Origin: JBBSGA01 sp038254585
GTDB lineage: Bacteria > Chloroflexota > Chloroflexia > Chloroflexales > Kallotenuaceae
NCBI GenBank assembly: GCA_038254585.1
Contig: JBBSGA010000001.1
Span: forward strand, 1-64,000
DNA length: 64,000 nucleotides
Reading direction: 5' to 3'
The position numbers and the translations under genes were made by a program. Below the pieces are notes generated by a model. It did not search any database. It saw nothing but the letters and a program-made list of their open reading frames with translations, and had not been told where the DNA came from. Position 1 is the stretch's first letter. Each line of letters starts with the position of its first letter. Below, piece by piece: positions 26,648 through 34,536 of this stretch.

Positions 26648-27166
26648 ATGGGACAGGAGCGAGAGAGTCTGAAGCCAATTCAGGGAGCCAATCGGGCCTT
26701 ACGGCGCAGGCTCGACCTCAAGGGGGAGTTTGCGCTCGCGCTGCTGCCAACGGTCACGGTTCTCGTCGTACTGGCGCTCGTGGAAGTGCTGAGCCGCCAG
26801 CGGCTGCTCTTCGCATCGCTCGCCTCGAGCGCGTTCCTGATCTACCTCGACCCGCAGCACGGCACGAACACGATGCGTACGCTGGTGATCTCGCAGCTCC
26901 TCGCGGCGACCGCGGGCCTCGGCACCTATTTTCTCTTTGGAGCAGGCTACCTCGCGGGCGGCAGCGCGATGGTCGCGACGATCATCATGATGATCTTGCT
27001 CGACGCCGTGCACCCACCCGCGGTCGCGACCTCGCTGACCTTTGCCTTTCGCGCAGGCGCCGTAACGAGCGTCGTCCTGTTTGGCCTCGCGCTCGGGGTC
27101 ATCGTCGTACTGGTCATTTTGGAGCGCGTCGCGCTCTGGATGCTGGCGCGCTTCAGCACGCCGTAG
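26648..27166 (+). CDS. HPP family integral membrane protein
   Basis: 172 residues with four hydrophobic spans. The family motif is present as LLDAVHPPAVATSL, preceded by FLIYLDPQHGTNTMRTLVISQ. Members of this family include a nitrite transporter of cyanobacteria/chloroplasts; the substrate here is not known. It is divergent from the two-component system and convergent with the GH1 gene. Confidence 0.8.
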   Translation: MGQERESLKPIQGANRALRRRLDLKGEFALALLPTVTVLVVLALVEVLSRQRLLFASLASSAFLIYLDPQHGTNTMRTLVISQLLAATAGLGTYFLFGAGYLAGGSAMVATIIMMILLDAVHPPAVATSLTFAFRAGAVTSVVLFGLALGVIVVLVILERVALWMLARFSTP

Positions 27167-27189
27167 CTCGCCGCTAGGTGCAGCAGCCA

Positions 27190-27214
27190 GCTGCGACTCA
27201 TGCGAGCTCGCAGC
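27190..27214. terminator. Hairpin between convergent HPP and GH1 genes
   Basis: GCTGCGACTC, loop ATGC, then GAG-C-TCGCAGC forms a strong stem with one bulge. There is no T-run on either side, so termination is only suggested by position between two converging genes. Confidence 0.4.
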
Positions 27215-27294
27215 GTCCAGACCAACTCCTGTTCGTTTCTGTGACGGTCATCGTGTGCGGGACGCCGCAGGCCACACTCGGAGCTTCCCTTTCC

Positions 27295-28497
27295 TCAATC
27301 GCGCACGCCGAGGCTGAAGCTCTCTGTCGGCAATATGCTCTTCCAGCGGTGGATCAGGTCGCGATAGGCCTCGCCCACCGGCCGGATGTGGCGATCGAGG
27401 TCGTACAGGCCGAGCGGGTTGACCCGCCCGTTATCCTCGCGCAGCGCCGTATCCCAGTCCACCTGGTCCGTCAAGCTATACCAGGTGAAGCCGAGGAGCG
27501 GAACGCCATCCTGTTTGAGGCGATGCACGTTCGCCCATTCCTTGCGCAGCCAGTTCGGCGCGTCGTCCGCATTCATCAGATTGGTCTCGGTGTGCATGAC
27601 CGGCAGGCTATAACGGCTGAAGTACTGATGGGTGATCACGTAGTAGCCAAAAATCTCACCCGAGGCCGTCGAATGACCGTCGTCGTGGACGAGGTGCTCG
27701 TTGGTGATGTAGTAGTCGTTGCCCATGACGCAGCGTGCCTTGACGTGGTTCTGTCCGAACCAGTGATACTCATCGCGGGTCATGCCGTTGTCGAGCAGGT
27801 ACTCGTACATCGTAACGTTGAGCGGATACCCGTAGGTCAGATCCAACGACAGGAAGCGCTTTTCGTTGTAGAAGTGCGCACGATCCATGCACGAAGGATC
27901 CTCGGGATGGAAGTACTCCGACGACTCGCTTTGGATAAAGATAGACTGCGGCTGTGCTTCCAGGATCGCCCGCATGGCGAGCACGTTGGCCTGGCACAGA
28001 TGCTTGAGGGCGTTGACGAAGGCTCGATCGCTTGCGAGCCGCTCGTTCCACCAGCCGTACTGCGCCGAGAAGGTCGCGGCGATGAAGATCTCGTTGACCG
28101 GCGTGTAGTATCGCACCCAGGGGTATCGCTCGGCGAAGGTCTTCGCATACTGGGCGAAGAGCCTTGGCCAGTGCTGATTCTGAAAGTTCCCGATCCAATC
28201 CGGCACTCCGAAGTGGCACAGGTCGACGATCGGCGTGATCCCCAGATCCTTGAGGGCATTGAAGGTCTCGTCCGCAAAGCTCCAGTCGTATTTCCCCGGC
28301 CCAAGATGTGCCCGGTAGTAGGGTGGGCCATAGCGCAGAAACCGGATGCCGATGTCCTTGACGAGCTCGAAATCCTCGTGCCAGTGTTGGTAGTGGCCGC
28401 ACTTCTCCATCTCGTCCACGCGCTTGATGGAACCGTCCGGAAGCGCGATCGTAGGGTAGCTGTTCTCGATGCCGGTGGAGAACATGAATTGCGACAT
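27295..28497 (-). CDS. Glycoside hydrolase family 1-like beta-glycosidase
   Basis: 400 residues, a little shorter than typical GH1 enzymes. TPVNEIF (about residue 136) is the acid/base Glu motif in place of TFNEP, and VMHTETNLM (about 300) holds the nucleophile Glu in place of ITENG. LCHFGVPDWIG and LLGFTWYSLTDQVDW also match the GH1 barrel. It would release sugars from beta-glycosides in the cytoplasm (no signal peptide). Fifteen bases follow the SDR gene, so it is part of that transcript with the sugar dehydrogenase-like genes. Confidence 0.8.
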   Translation of the reverse strand: MSQFMFSTGIENSYPTIALPDGSIKRVDEMEKCGHYQHWHEDFELVKDIGIRFLRYGPPYYRAHLGPGKYDWSFADETFNALKDLGITPIVDLCHFGVPDWIGNFQNQHWPRLFAQYAKTFAERYPWVRYYTPVNEIFIAATFSAQYGWWNERLASDRAFVNALKHLCQANVLAMRAILEAQPQSIFIQSESSEYFHPEDPSCMDRAHFYNEKRFLSLDLTYGYPLNVTMYEYLLDNGMTRDEYHWFGQNHVKARCVMGNDYYITNEHLVHDDGHSTASGEIFGYYVITHQYFSRYSLPVMHTETNLMNADDAPNWLRKEWANVHRLKQDGVPLLGFTWYSLTDQVDWDTALREDNGRVNPLGLYDLDRHIRPVGEAYRDLIHRWKSILPTESFSLGVRD

Positions 28498-28512
28498 GGA
28501 TGCGCCCCCTCC

Positions 28513-29244
28513 CTAGAGGATGTCGAGCCGGCCCCCATCCACCACCAGCGTGGTCCCGGTGATGAAGCGTGCCTCGCCGGCGGCGAGAAAGCAGATCGCG
28601 GCGGCGATATCGGCGGGCTTGCCGATCGCCCCCTGGACCTTCTCGGCGCCGCTCTTGATATTGGGGTTATTCCATAGCATCGGCGTGTCGACCGCGCCCG
28701 GAGCCACGCAGTTGATCCGGATCTTTTTGTCCGCGAGCTCCTCGCTGAAGCCGCGGGTGAACGCCTCCATACCCCCCTTGGAGGTCGCGTAAGGCACCAC
28801 GTTCCGCGTGGTCTCATGGGCATGCACCGAGCTGATGTTGACGATCGCACCACCCTTGGGCATATGCGGCACGCTGTACTTGCAGAAGAGGAAGACCGAG
28901 CGCAGGTTGACGTTCATGACCTTATCCCAGTCGTCCTCCGGCAGATCTACGATGGGCGTGAAGGTCATCATCGCCGCATCGTTGACCACGACGTCGATCT
29001 TGCCCCATTTGTCGACCGCGGCCTTGACAGCCGCCTTGACCTCGGCCGGATCTCCGACATTGGCCTTGGCGAAGATTGCCTCGCCGCCGCTCTTCGTGAT
29101 CGTCTGAACCGTGTCGTTGCCATGGTCTTCGTTGATGTCGACCACGACGACCTTGCCGCCTTCGGACGCAAAGCGCTCACATGCCGCCTGGCCGATGCCC
29201 GATCCGCCCCCGCTGACGATGCAGACCTTGTCTTTGAAACGCAT
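28513..29244 (-). CDS. Short-chain dehydrogenase/reductase (glucose dehydrogenase/FabG-like)
   Basis: 243 residues. Classical SDR: SGGGSGIGQAACERF, acidic residue VVDINEDH indicating NAD, NDAAMM, ISSVHAHET for Ser, YATSK for Tyr/Lys, and the C-terminal TLVVDGGRL. The start at 29244 follows GAGAGGAG. It sits between a GMC oxidoreductase and a GH1 glycosidase, so a sugar or polyol substrate is likely but unproven. Confidence 0.88.
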   Translation of the reverse strand: MRFKDKVCIVSGGGSGIGQAACERFASEGGKVVVVDINEDHGNDTVQTITKSGGEAIFAKANVGDPAEVKAAVKAAVDKWGKIDVVVNDAAMMTFTPIVDLPEDDWDKVMNVNLRSVFLFCKYSVPHMPKGGAIVNISSVHAHETTRNVVPYATSKGGMEAFTRGFSEELADKKIRINCVAPGAVDTPMLWNNPNIKSGAEKVQGAIGKPADIAAAICFLAAGEARFITGTTLVVDGGRLDIL

Positions 29245-29264
29245 AACCTTCGCTCCTCTCTCAG

Positions 29265-29438
29265 TTACCCGAACGGCGCCCGGCGGCGCTTGTCCGCCTC
29301 GGATCCTTGCTCCCACCCGGCTTCACTGCCGGCCGGCCGCAGCCATGAGCGAAGCGCCCAGAGGATCACGGCGCGCAGCTCCGGCCAGCGCTCCCCGAAC
29401 AGCAGCACACGCTTCGGTCGATCCTTCGAGGTGTTCAT
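29265..29438 (-). CDS. Small hypothetical protein coupled to the GMC gene (57 aa)
   Basis: MNTSKDRPKRVLLFGERWPEL..., basic, with one amphipathic or weakly hydrophobic stretch (RAVILWALRSWL). The ATG overlaps the GMC stop (ATGA at 29435-29438), good evidence that it is translated. Not recognised; too short for the ordinary cutoffs and easily missed. Confidence 0.5.
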   Translation of the reverse strand: MNTSKDRPKRVLLFGERWPELRAVILWALRSWLRPAGSEAGWEQGSEADKRRRAPFG

Positions 29439-31099
29439 ACCGGCACCTTTTGATGGACAAACGGGCGGTGCTGCAGGGCACCGCGCGGCACCGCGTCTTT
29501 GAGCCAATCCGCGGTACGCGCCGCGATCGCCGAGATCGTCAGGGCCGGGTTCGCCGAGCCCTGCGTCGGCAGCACGCAGCCATCACACACAAAGAGGTTG
29601 GCGACATCCCAGCTGCGGCACCACTGGTCGACGACCGAGTCGTCGGGCGAGAAGCCCATCCGGCACGTGCCGACAAGGTGCGCATAACGATCCACGGCAT
29701 GCGTATCCAGGGCACCCGCAGCGGTAAAGACTTCCATGGCCTTCAGCATGCCGGCATGCATCAGCTTGCGGTCGTTCTCGAAGCGGCTGAAGTGTACGTA
29801 GGGCACGGGGATACCAAACTGATCCTTCAGGGTCGGGTGGATCTCGACTCGGTTACGCTCGTCGGGCAGGATCTCGCCCAGAACGCCAATGCCGGCGTAG
29901 TGGTTATAGTCCTGCATCTCGCGGAGCAGCTCCTCGCCGAAACGGCCCGTCTCGTCAACGAGCAGGTGCGCCATGGCGATCGGCAGCGGCCCAACGCTCT
30001 GCAGCGCATAGCCGCGCACGAAATCGTTGCGCGGGTCGGTTTCATAGAACTCCTCGGTCAGCGCGCACGCCGGCGGGGCTTTGTACTGGCGAATCATCTC
30101 TGGAAACCGTGCCCAGACGACTGGGGCGCCCTGCGCCATGAGGTATTTTCCAACCTTTCCGCTGCTGTTGGCCAAACCATCAGGAAAACGCCCTGACTTC
30201 GAGTTCAGCAGCAGGCGCGGCGTCTCGATGGCGTAGCCGGCCACGATCACCGCCCGCGCTTTCTGCTCCTCCTCGACGCGCGTGCCGGCTCGTGTCGTCC
30301 GGTAATAGCGCACCCCCGTCACCCGTCCCTGATCGTCGAGCGGCACTTCGTAGGCCATGCAGCGGGTGCGTATCTCCGCGCCATGCTCGACCGCGTACGG
30401 GATATGGCTGACGTGAATTGCGCTCTTCGCCCCGACTTTACAGCCGATGTTGCAGAAGCCGCGCATGATACAGTGCGGACGCTTGCCGACGGCACCCGAG
30501 GGGATCGCGACCGGCCCTCCGGCGCAGACGGGGATCCCCAGCTTCACGCAGCCTTCGATCAGCTTCTGGCCGGCCGTGCCCGCCTGGAGCGGCGCGTACG
30601 GGTAGCCGTGCGGTTTGCCCCAGGGATAGCGCGCCGGGCCCGACACCGGGTACTCGCGCTCCATGCGCTCGTAATAGGGCTCGAGCTCCTGATAGGTCAG
30701 GGGCCAGTCGGCGCCAACTCCGTCGAGCGTTCGCACGTGGAAGTCCGAGGGGTGAAAGCGCGGGCAGAAGGCCGAGTAGTGCACCGTGCTCCCGCCGACA
30801 CCCCGGCCGGAATTATTGGCCCCAAACTCGAGCGGATCGGCCCCGCCCGTGATACGCAGGTCGGTCCAGTACAGGCCGCTCGAGCCGGCCTCGTCCGAGA
30901 CCATGTCCTCTTCCGAGTCGTGCCACTGTCCCGCTTCGAGCGCCACGACCGAGAAGCCATAGCGCGCGAGCCGCTGCGCCAGCACACCGCCCCCGGCGCC
31001 CGTGCCGACGATACAAAAGTCGACCTGCTCTTCAGGACGGTATTCGCGCATGTCGGTGTCGAGCACCCAATCCGGCGACAGGTGGACGTGCAGTTTCAC
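29435..31099 (-). CDS. GMC-type oxidoreductase (gluconate/sugar dehydrogenase large subunit-like)
   Basis: 554 residues. FAD-binding start DFCIVGTGAGGGVLAQRLARYG with acidic ALEAG, then NNSGRGVGGSTVHYSAFCPR, the FCNIGC segment seen in membrane sugar dehydrogenases, and C-terminal VGTCRMG and TQGSANPALTISA with active-site His/Asn region. Most like the FAD subunit of gluconate 2-dehydrogenase or fructose dehydrogenase, which oxidise sugars and pass electrons to the respiratory chain. The small-subunit-like gene lies upstream, separated by a 142-base repeat region. Confidence 0.88.
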   Translation of the reverse strand: MKLHVHLSPDWVLDTDMREYRPEEQVDFCIVGTGAGGGVLAQRLARYGFSVVALEAGQWHDSEEDMVSDEAGSSGLYWTDLRITGGADPLEFGANNSGRGVGGSTVHYSAFCPRFHPSDFHVRTLDGVGADWPLTYQELEPYYERMEREYPVSGPARYPWGKPHGYPYAPLQAGTAGQKLIEGCVKLGIPVCAGGPVAIPSGAVGKRPHCIMRGFCNIGCKVGAKSAIHVSHIPYAVEHGAEIRTRCMAYEVPLDDQGRVTGVRYYRTTRAGTRVEEEQKARAVIVAGYAIETPRLLLNSKSGRFPDGLANSSGKVGKYLMAQGAPVVWARFPEMIRQYKAPPACALTEEFYETDPRNDFVRGYALQSVGPLPIAMAHLLVDETGRFGEELLREMQDYNHYAGIGVLGEILPDERNRVEIHPTLKDQFGIPVPYVHFSRFENDRKLMHAGMLKAMEVFTAAGALDTHAVDRYAHLVGTCRMGFSPDDSVVDQWCRSWDVANLFVCDGCVLPTQGSANPALTISAIAARTADWLKDAVPRGALQHRPFVHQKVPV

Positions 31100-31129
31100 G
31101 CCGACCTTCCTTTCCGTTCCATGGAGAGA

Positions 31130-31275
31130 CGTTCACCACAAAGACACGGAGGCACGGAGGAGCTTAAGGTTGAGGTACCTATCCTCGCGCTTTCACGATG
31201 TATCGTCATGTCCTGCAAACCCCCTTTACAGCAAACCCAATCTAGGCCTCCGTGTCTCCGCGCCCCCGTGGTGAG
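31130..31275. repeat. Imperfect inverted repeat element (CACGGAGG family)
   Basis: The left arm (31130-31161, TTCACCACAAAGACACGGAGG...) and the complement of the right arm (31243-31275, CTCACC...GACACGGAGG) match over about 31 bases with several mismatches. It resembles the CCACAGAGACACGGAG type intergenic elements common in environmental bacterial genomes. It fills the gap between the GMC gene and the subunit 3 gene; the last codons and stop of the latter lie inside the right arm. Confidence 0.6.
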
Positions 31276-31889
31276 CGTTCTTCGTACGGCGGAGGCACCT
31301 CGCGCGCCTCCCAGGGCTCGGGCGCGCCATGATTCAGGGCGAGATACCCCCGCGGATAGGCCGGGCCGCCGAATCCGATCTCGTCCCAGGCGTAAGGATG
31401 CGCATAGTAGACGCCCGTGATCTGCCGTAGCGCGACAAAGATCCACCAGCGCCGCGCCGGCATACGCTGCCAGACGTCGCCCGGCGGGTCGCCGCCGCGG
31501 ATCGTCTCGAGCACCTCGTCCTGCTGGACGTCACTCAGATCTGCGAAGCCACGTCCGAACTTCGCGTGTGCCGTCTGGTCCAGCCCCTGCAGGCCCCACG
31601 TCCAGGCCTCCCCGACGGGAGGCATATCGTCGAAGCGAAAGCCTTCCTCGTAGCCTCCCTGGCAGGTCTGATCGATCCGCGGCGCGATGGGAACCTTGCG
31701 GTCGGCCGGACGATGGTGCTGCGGAATAACGCGCGCGCAGAGCGCTTCGAGCACACGCTGCTGGTCGTCGTCAAAGAACTGGAACGGCGGGACATTGACG
31801 ACGCGGTCGAGCACCACGTCCCGCGTCGCCTCGTCCCAATGCTCGCGCTGTGCGAGCACGTCGGCGTCAGGATAGCGATCATGGATCAT
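31242..31889 (-). CDS. Gluconate 2-dehydrogenase subunit 3 family protein
   Basis: 215 residues. The region FDDDQQRVLEALCARVIPQ, the phrase FADLSDVQQDEVLETIRGG and the aromatic RRWWIFVALRQITGVYYAHP match the small subunit 3 of membrane sugar/gluconate dehydrogenases. No Tat signal is seen. It starts four bases inside the end of the duplicated membrane gene (ATGA) after GAGGAG. Its last residues (ERSPRGRGDTEA) are encoded by the inverted repeat, so the natural C-terminus may have been altered by repeat insertion. Confidence 0.78.
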   Translation of the reverse strand: MIHDRYPDADVLAQREHWDEATRDVVLDRVVNVPPFQFFDDDQQRVLEALCARVIPQHHRPADRKVPIAPRIDQTCQGGYEEGFRFDDMPPVGEAWTWGLQGLDQTAHAKFGRGFADLSDVQQDEVLETIRGGDPPGDVWQRMPARRWWIFVALRQITGVYYAHPYAWDEIGFGGPAYPRGYLALNHGAPEPWEAREVPPPYEERSPRGRGDTEA

Positions 31890-32839
31890 GTGGCGCTCTC
31901 CTCGCGGCGAAGAAGTGATGCAATGAAGCCCAGCAGACCGACTGCGCAAAACAGGAGTGGCGCGAGCAAGGGCGGCCCCATCGTGATGTTGAACCTCAGA
32001 TTGGTGAAGTGGCCCGGCATGCGCTTGATACCTCGGAGATGCAGCAGAAAGCCGAGCATACCGTCGAGGAAGGTCACGATCGACATCGCCGGCAGTACCT
32101 TGCGGGCAACCTGCTGGCTGCGTATCGCGCCCACGCCCGCGGCCACCATCGGCGGCGTGACCCACACAGGCGTCCACATCCATCGCTGGTTGAAGCTGCC
32201 CCGCAGGTGCTCGAAATATGCCTCGCCGCCGGCCAGCACCGCGAAGAATGCAGAAAGCAGCGCCATTCCCTGCTGAAAGCGTCCGTGCGCGATCTCCGCG
32301 CGAAGGCTCTCCGCCCGAGGGTGGGAGGAGCCGGCAGCCCGAGAAGCGGGGAAGATCCGCGGCGTGGTATAGGAGGCAACCTCGAAGTCCTCGAGCCGCT
32401 CACGCCGGAGAAACGACGCGAGCGTTCCGAGGACGCCGACGATACACATCAGCAGCGGCGCGAAAATGGGCGGGCCCATGACGATGTTGTACTGCCCGAG
32501 CTTGAAGCCACCGGGCATCCGCCGCACGCCGCGCACGTGATAGAAGAAGCCGATCGCCCCGTCGACGAGGGTTGCCAGCGATACGATCGGCAGCACCTTG
32601 CGCGCGGCCTTCTCGCTGAAGATGGCGGCCGCAGCCGCGGCAGTCATCGGCGGCGTGAGCCAGATCGGCGTCCACATCCAGCGGTTACGGAACGCGCCCC
32701 GCAGGTGCTGCATGTAGGTCTCAAAGCCGCTGACGATCGCGGCTCCGGCCGCGAGCACAGCCATGCTGCGTTGAAAACGACCCTGCCGTACTTCAGCTCG
32801 CGCGACCTGTGCTTCGCGTCTGAGCCAGCTGATGCTCAT
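31886..32839 (-). CDS. Integral membrane protein with an internal tandem duplication
   Basis: 317 residues, about eight membrane spans. Two halves (about residues 10-150 and 170-310) are clearly homologous: each runs GRFQ, GxExYxxHLRGxF, RWMWTPxWxTPPM, ARKVLPxxS, DGxxGFxxHxRGxxRMPG, then NIxMGPPxxAPLL and LRRE. Gene duplication and fusion made a pseudo-symmetric protein. Function unknown. Coupled to the subunit 3 gene by ATGA, it may anchor the GMC dehydrogenase or link it to the quinone pool (inference). The conserved His, Arg and Trp near the membrane faces would suit cofactor or quinone contact. Confidence 0.75.
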   Translation of the reverse strand: MSISWLRREAQVARAEVRQGRFQRSMAVLAAGAAIVSGFETYMQHLRGAFRNRWMWTPIWLTPPMTAAAAAAIFSEKAARKVLPIVSLATLVDGAIGFFYHVRGVRRMPGGFKLGQYNIVMGPPIFAPLLMCIVGVLGTLASFLRRERLEDFEVASYTTPRIFPASRAAGSSHPRAESLRAEIAHGRFQQGMALLSAFFAVLAGGEAYFEHLRGSFNQRWMWTPVWVTPPMVAAGVGAIRSQQVARKVLPAMSIVTFLDGMLGFLLHLRGIKRMPGHFTNLRFNITMGPPLLAPLLFCAVGLLGFIASLLRREESAT

Positions 32840-32858
32840 GCGCTCACCTCGTCGGAAG

Positions 32859-33048
32859 CCCACCGAATGAATTCGGCATCTGATAGACCAAACGCGCTGA
32901 AGCGCGTTGAGAATGCGTTGCAACGGTCCACCTGGTTAGTCCTCATAAATGGCTCCGATGCCTTCGCACGTTGATATATCCGTGCCCGCGAAGTATTCAA
33001 CACGCTTCAGCGTGTTTCGCGTACCAGACACCGAATTCCTTCGGTGGG
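32859..33048. repeat. MITE-like element with about 55-bp terminal inverted repeats
   Basis: The left end (CCCACCGAATGAATTCGG... through CGCTGAAGCG...TTGAGAAT) and the complement of the right end (CCCACCGAAGGAATTCGG... through CGCTGAAGCG...TTGAAT) align over about 55 bases with scattered changes, around a roughly 80-base centre with no reading frame. Each arm also holds shorter palindromes (GAATTC; CGCTGAAGCG). This is the form of a non-autonomous miniature element or a folded repeat RNA. It sits between two same-strand genes and could form a very strong hairpin in the transcript. Confidence 0.65.
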
Positions 33049-33051
33049 GCC

Positions 33052-33249
33052 CTAACGTGCTGAAACGGCTCCGCGCGCACGCTGCCGTTCAGGCGGCACC
33101 TTGCCCACGTCCGGCGGCGGTGCCGCCCGACGTTTGCCTCGCCGCGCACCGCCCGCGACGCGCGCACCGAAGAGTACGGCCGCCGCCCCGAGCAGCAGGA
33201 CGACGAAGACGGCGAACCCCGCCTCGGCGACGCTCTCGCGATCGTTCAT
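33052..33249 (-). CDS. Small single-span membrane protein (65 aa)
   Basis: MNDRESVAEAGFAVFVVLLLGAA..., with one membrane span (residues 11-31) and a basic, proline-rich tail rich in Arg/Lys. GAGGAAG lies before the ATG at 33249. It begins ten bases after the LarA-like gene on the same strand. Not recognised; the C-terminus abuts the MITE-like element, whose insertion may have set its stop. Confidence 0.5.
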   Translation of the reverse strand: MNDRESVAEAGFAVFVVLLLGAAAVLFGARVAGGARRGKRRAAPPPDVGKVPPERQRARGAVSAR

Positions 33250-33259
33250 ACGTGCTTCC

Positions 33260-34534
33260 TCACATCCAGACCAGCTGCCCGCCGTCTTCAAAGGGAGCGG
33301 GCTGAAGCTCACTCAGAACCTCGATATTCGGCAGCTGCCGCGCCAACGGCAGCAGCGCCTCGGAGACCATCATCTCCTCGAGGCGGCTTGTATCACGGAT
33401 GTGGCAGACGCGCGGCGCGTCGGAGGGCATGATCGACATCAGGGCGAGCTCCAGTGCCTCCCGGTCGGTCTCGGCGACCATCGGCAGGTAGCCCTCGACG
33501 GTGCTGCCGTCCTTGTTGGCCGCCGTCAGCATGTTCATCCACGTAACATGCGGGCTGATTTTGTCGGCCAGGCGCCGGGTGACGAAATCGTTCAGGCCGA
33601 CGCCGGTCGCGTTGCCCAGGCTCGCTTCGGTAAGGTCCAGGCTAATGATGCGGCGGTAGTTCGGCACGCGCGGCCCGCCCTCGAAGCGCCAGAAGCCGAT
33701 CACGTTCGGATCGAGCCCTGAGCCGGCCACGTCCTTGCCCATGACGTCGCACACCAGGACGTCGAGCTCGTCGAATGGGATCTGGCCGAGCAAGCTTTGT
33801 GCGAGCTTGAGCTGCCGCTGGTCGCTCACTTTGAACTCTTCCGGCAGCACGACCTCGACACGATATGGCTCGCGGTAGGCGTTTTCCACGATCGATACGC
33901 CCGCGACGATATTCGAGCCCTGAATCAGCAGCTCCGGCACCTGCACGATGCACTCGGCCAGGCCATAATGGTGAGCGACCTGTGCTCCTGCCTGTTTGCC
34001 GAGCCCGATCATGACCATCTTGAGCAGCCCGCTCGCGACGCCGTCGCTTTTTTCTCCGAGCTTGAGATTGGGATGGACCGTCGCGCGTCCGAGCACGATC
34101 ACGGCGTCGGCCTCCTGCGCCGACAGGGCATAGCACGCCTCGTAGCCGTCACGTCCCTTGCCCCGTACGACGGTTTCCATGCGTGCGTCGATGGGAGCGC
34201 CGACACTTTCCTCGGTGACGCCGAAGAGCGAGAGAATCTTGGTCTGGCCCTCGGGTGTCGCGCCACCATGGCTGCCCATGGCCGGGATCACAAAGGGCGC
34301 TCCTCCGGCGGCCCTAACCTCCGCGACGATGGTCTTGACGGCCGCCAGTGTCCCTCCCGCACCGCGGCTGCCGACCGTTATGCCGACGCGCTTCCCATTC
34401 CCGATGCGCTCGGCCAAGTTGTGAGCGCGCATCCTGGTGCGAATCGCGCCTTCGAGATCCTCGAGCTTTTCACGTGGGAAGAGCTGGCGCACCTTCGCCA
34501 TGCGCGGCAGGGCTCCAACTTTCGGCAGCTCCAT
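33260..34534 (-). CDS. Lactate racemase N-domain (LarA/DUF2088-like) protein
   Basis: 424 residues. GKRVGITVGSRGAGG, VIPAMGSHGGATPEGQ and GRATVHPNLK match the DUF2088/LarA N-terminal domain, including the SHGG motif and a His-rich loop (QVAHHYGLAECIVQVPELL). LarA uses a nickel-pincer nucleotide to move hydride; whether this longer variant binds that cofactor cannot be told, and its maturation genes are not in the window. ATG at 34534 follows AGGGGGTGA; a GTG at 34540 overlaps the NDH-2 stop. It lies directly downstream of NDH-2, so a substrate feeding NADH or quinone is possible. Confidence 0.7.
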   Translation of the reverse strand: MELPKVGALPRMAKVRQLFPREKLEDLEGAIRTRMRAHNLAERIGNGKRVGITVGSRGAGGTLAAVKTIVAEVRAAGGAPFVIPAMGSHGGATPEGQTKILSLFGVTEESVGAPIDARMETVVRGKGRDGYEACYALSAQEADAVIVLGRATVHPNLKLGEKSDGVASGLLKMVMIGLGKQAGAQVAHHYGLAECIVQVPELLIQGSNIVAGVSIVENAYREPYRVEVVLPEEFKVSDQRQLKLAQSLLGQIPFDELDVLVCDVMGKDVAGSGLDPNVIGFWRFEGGPRVPNYRRIISLDLTEASLGNATGVGLNDFVTRRLADKISPHVTWMNMLTAANKDGSTVEGYLPMVAETDREALELALMSIMPSDAPRVCHIRDTSRLEEMMVSEALLPLARQLPNIEVLSELQPAPFEDGGQLVWM

Positions 34535-34536
34535 GG

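Noticed and set aside
27178..28677. A 499-codon open frame on the plus strand
   Set aside because: Antisense to the GH1 and SDR genes; no family features.
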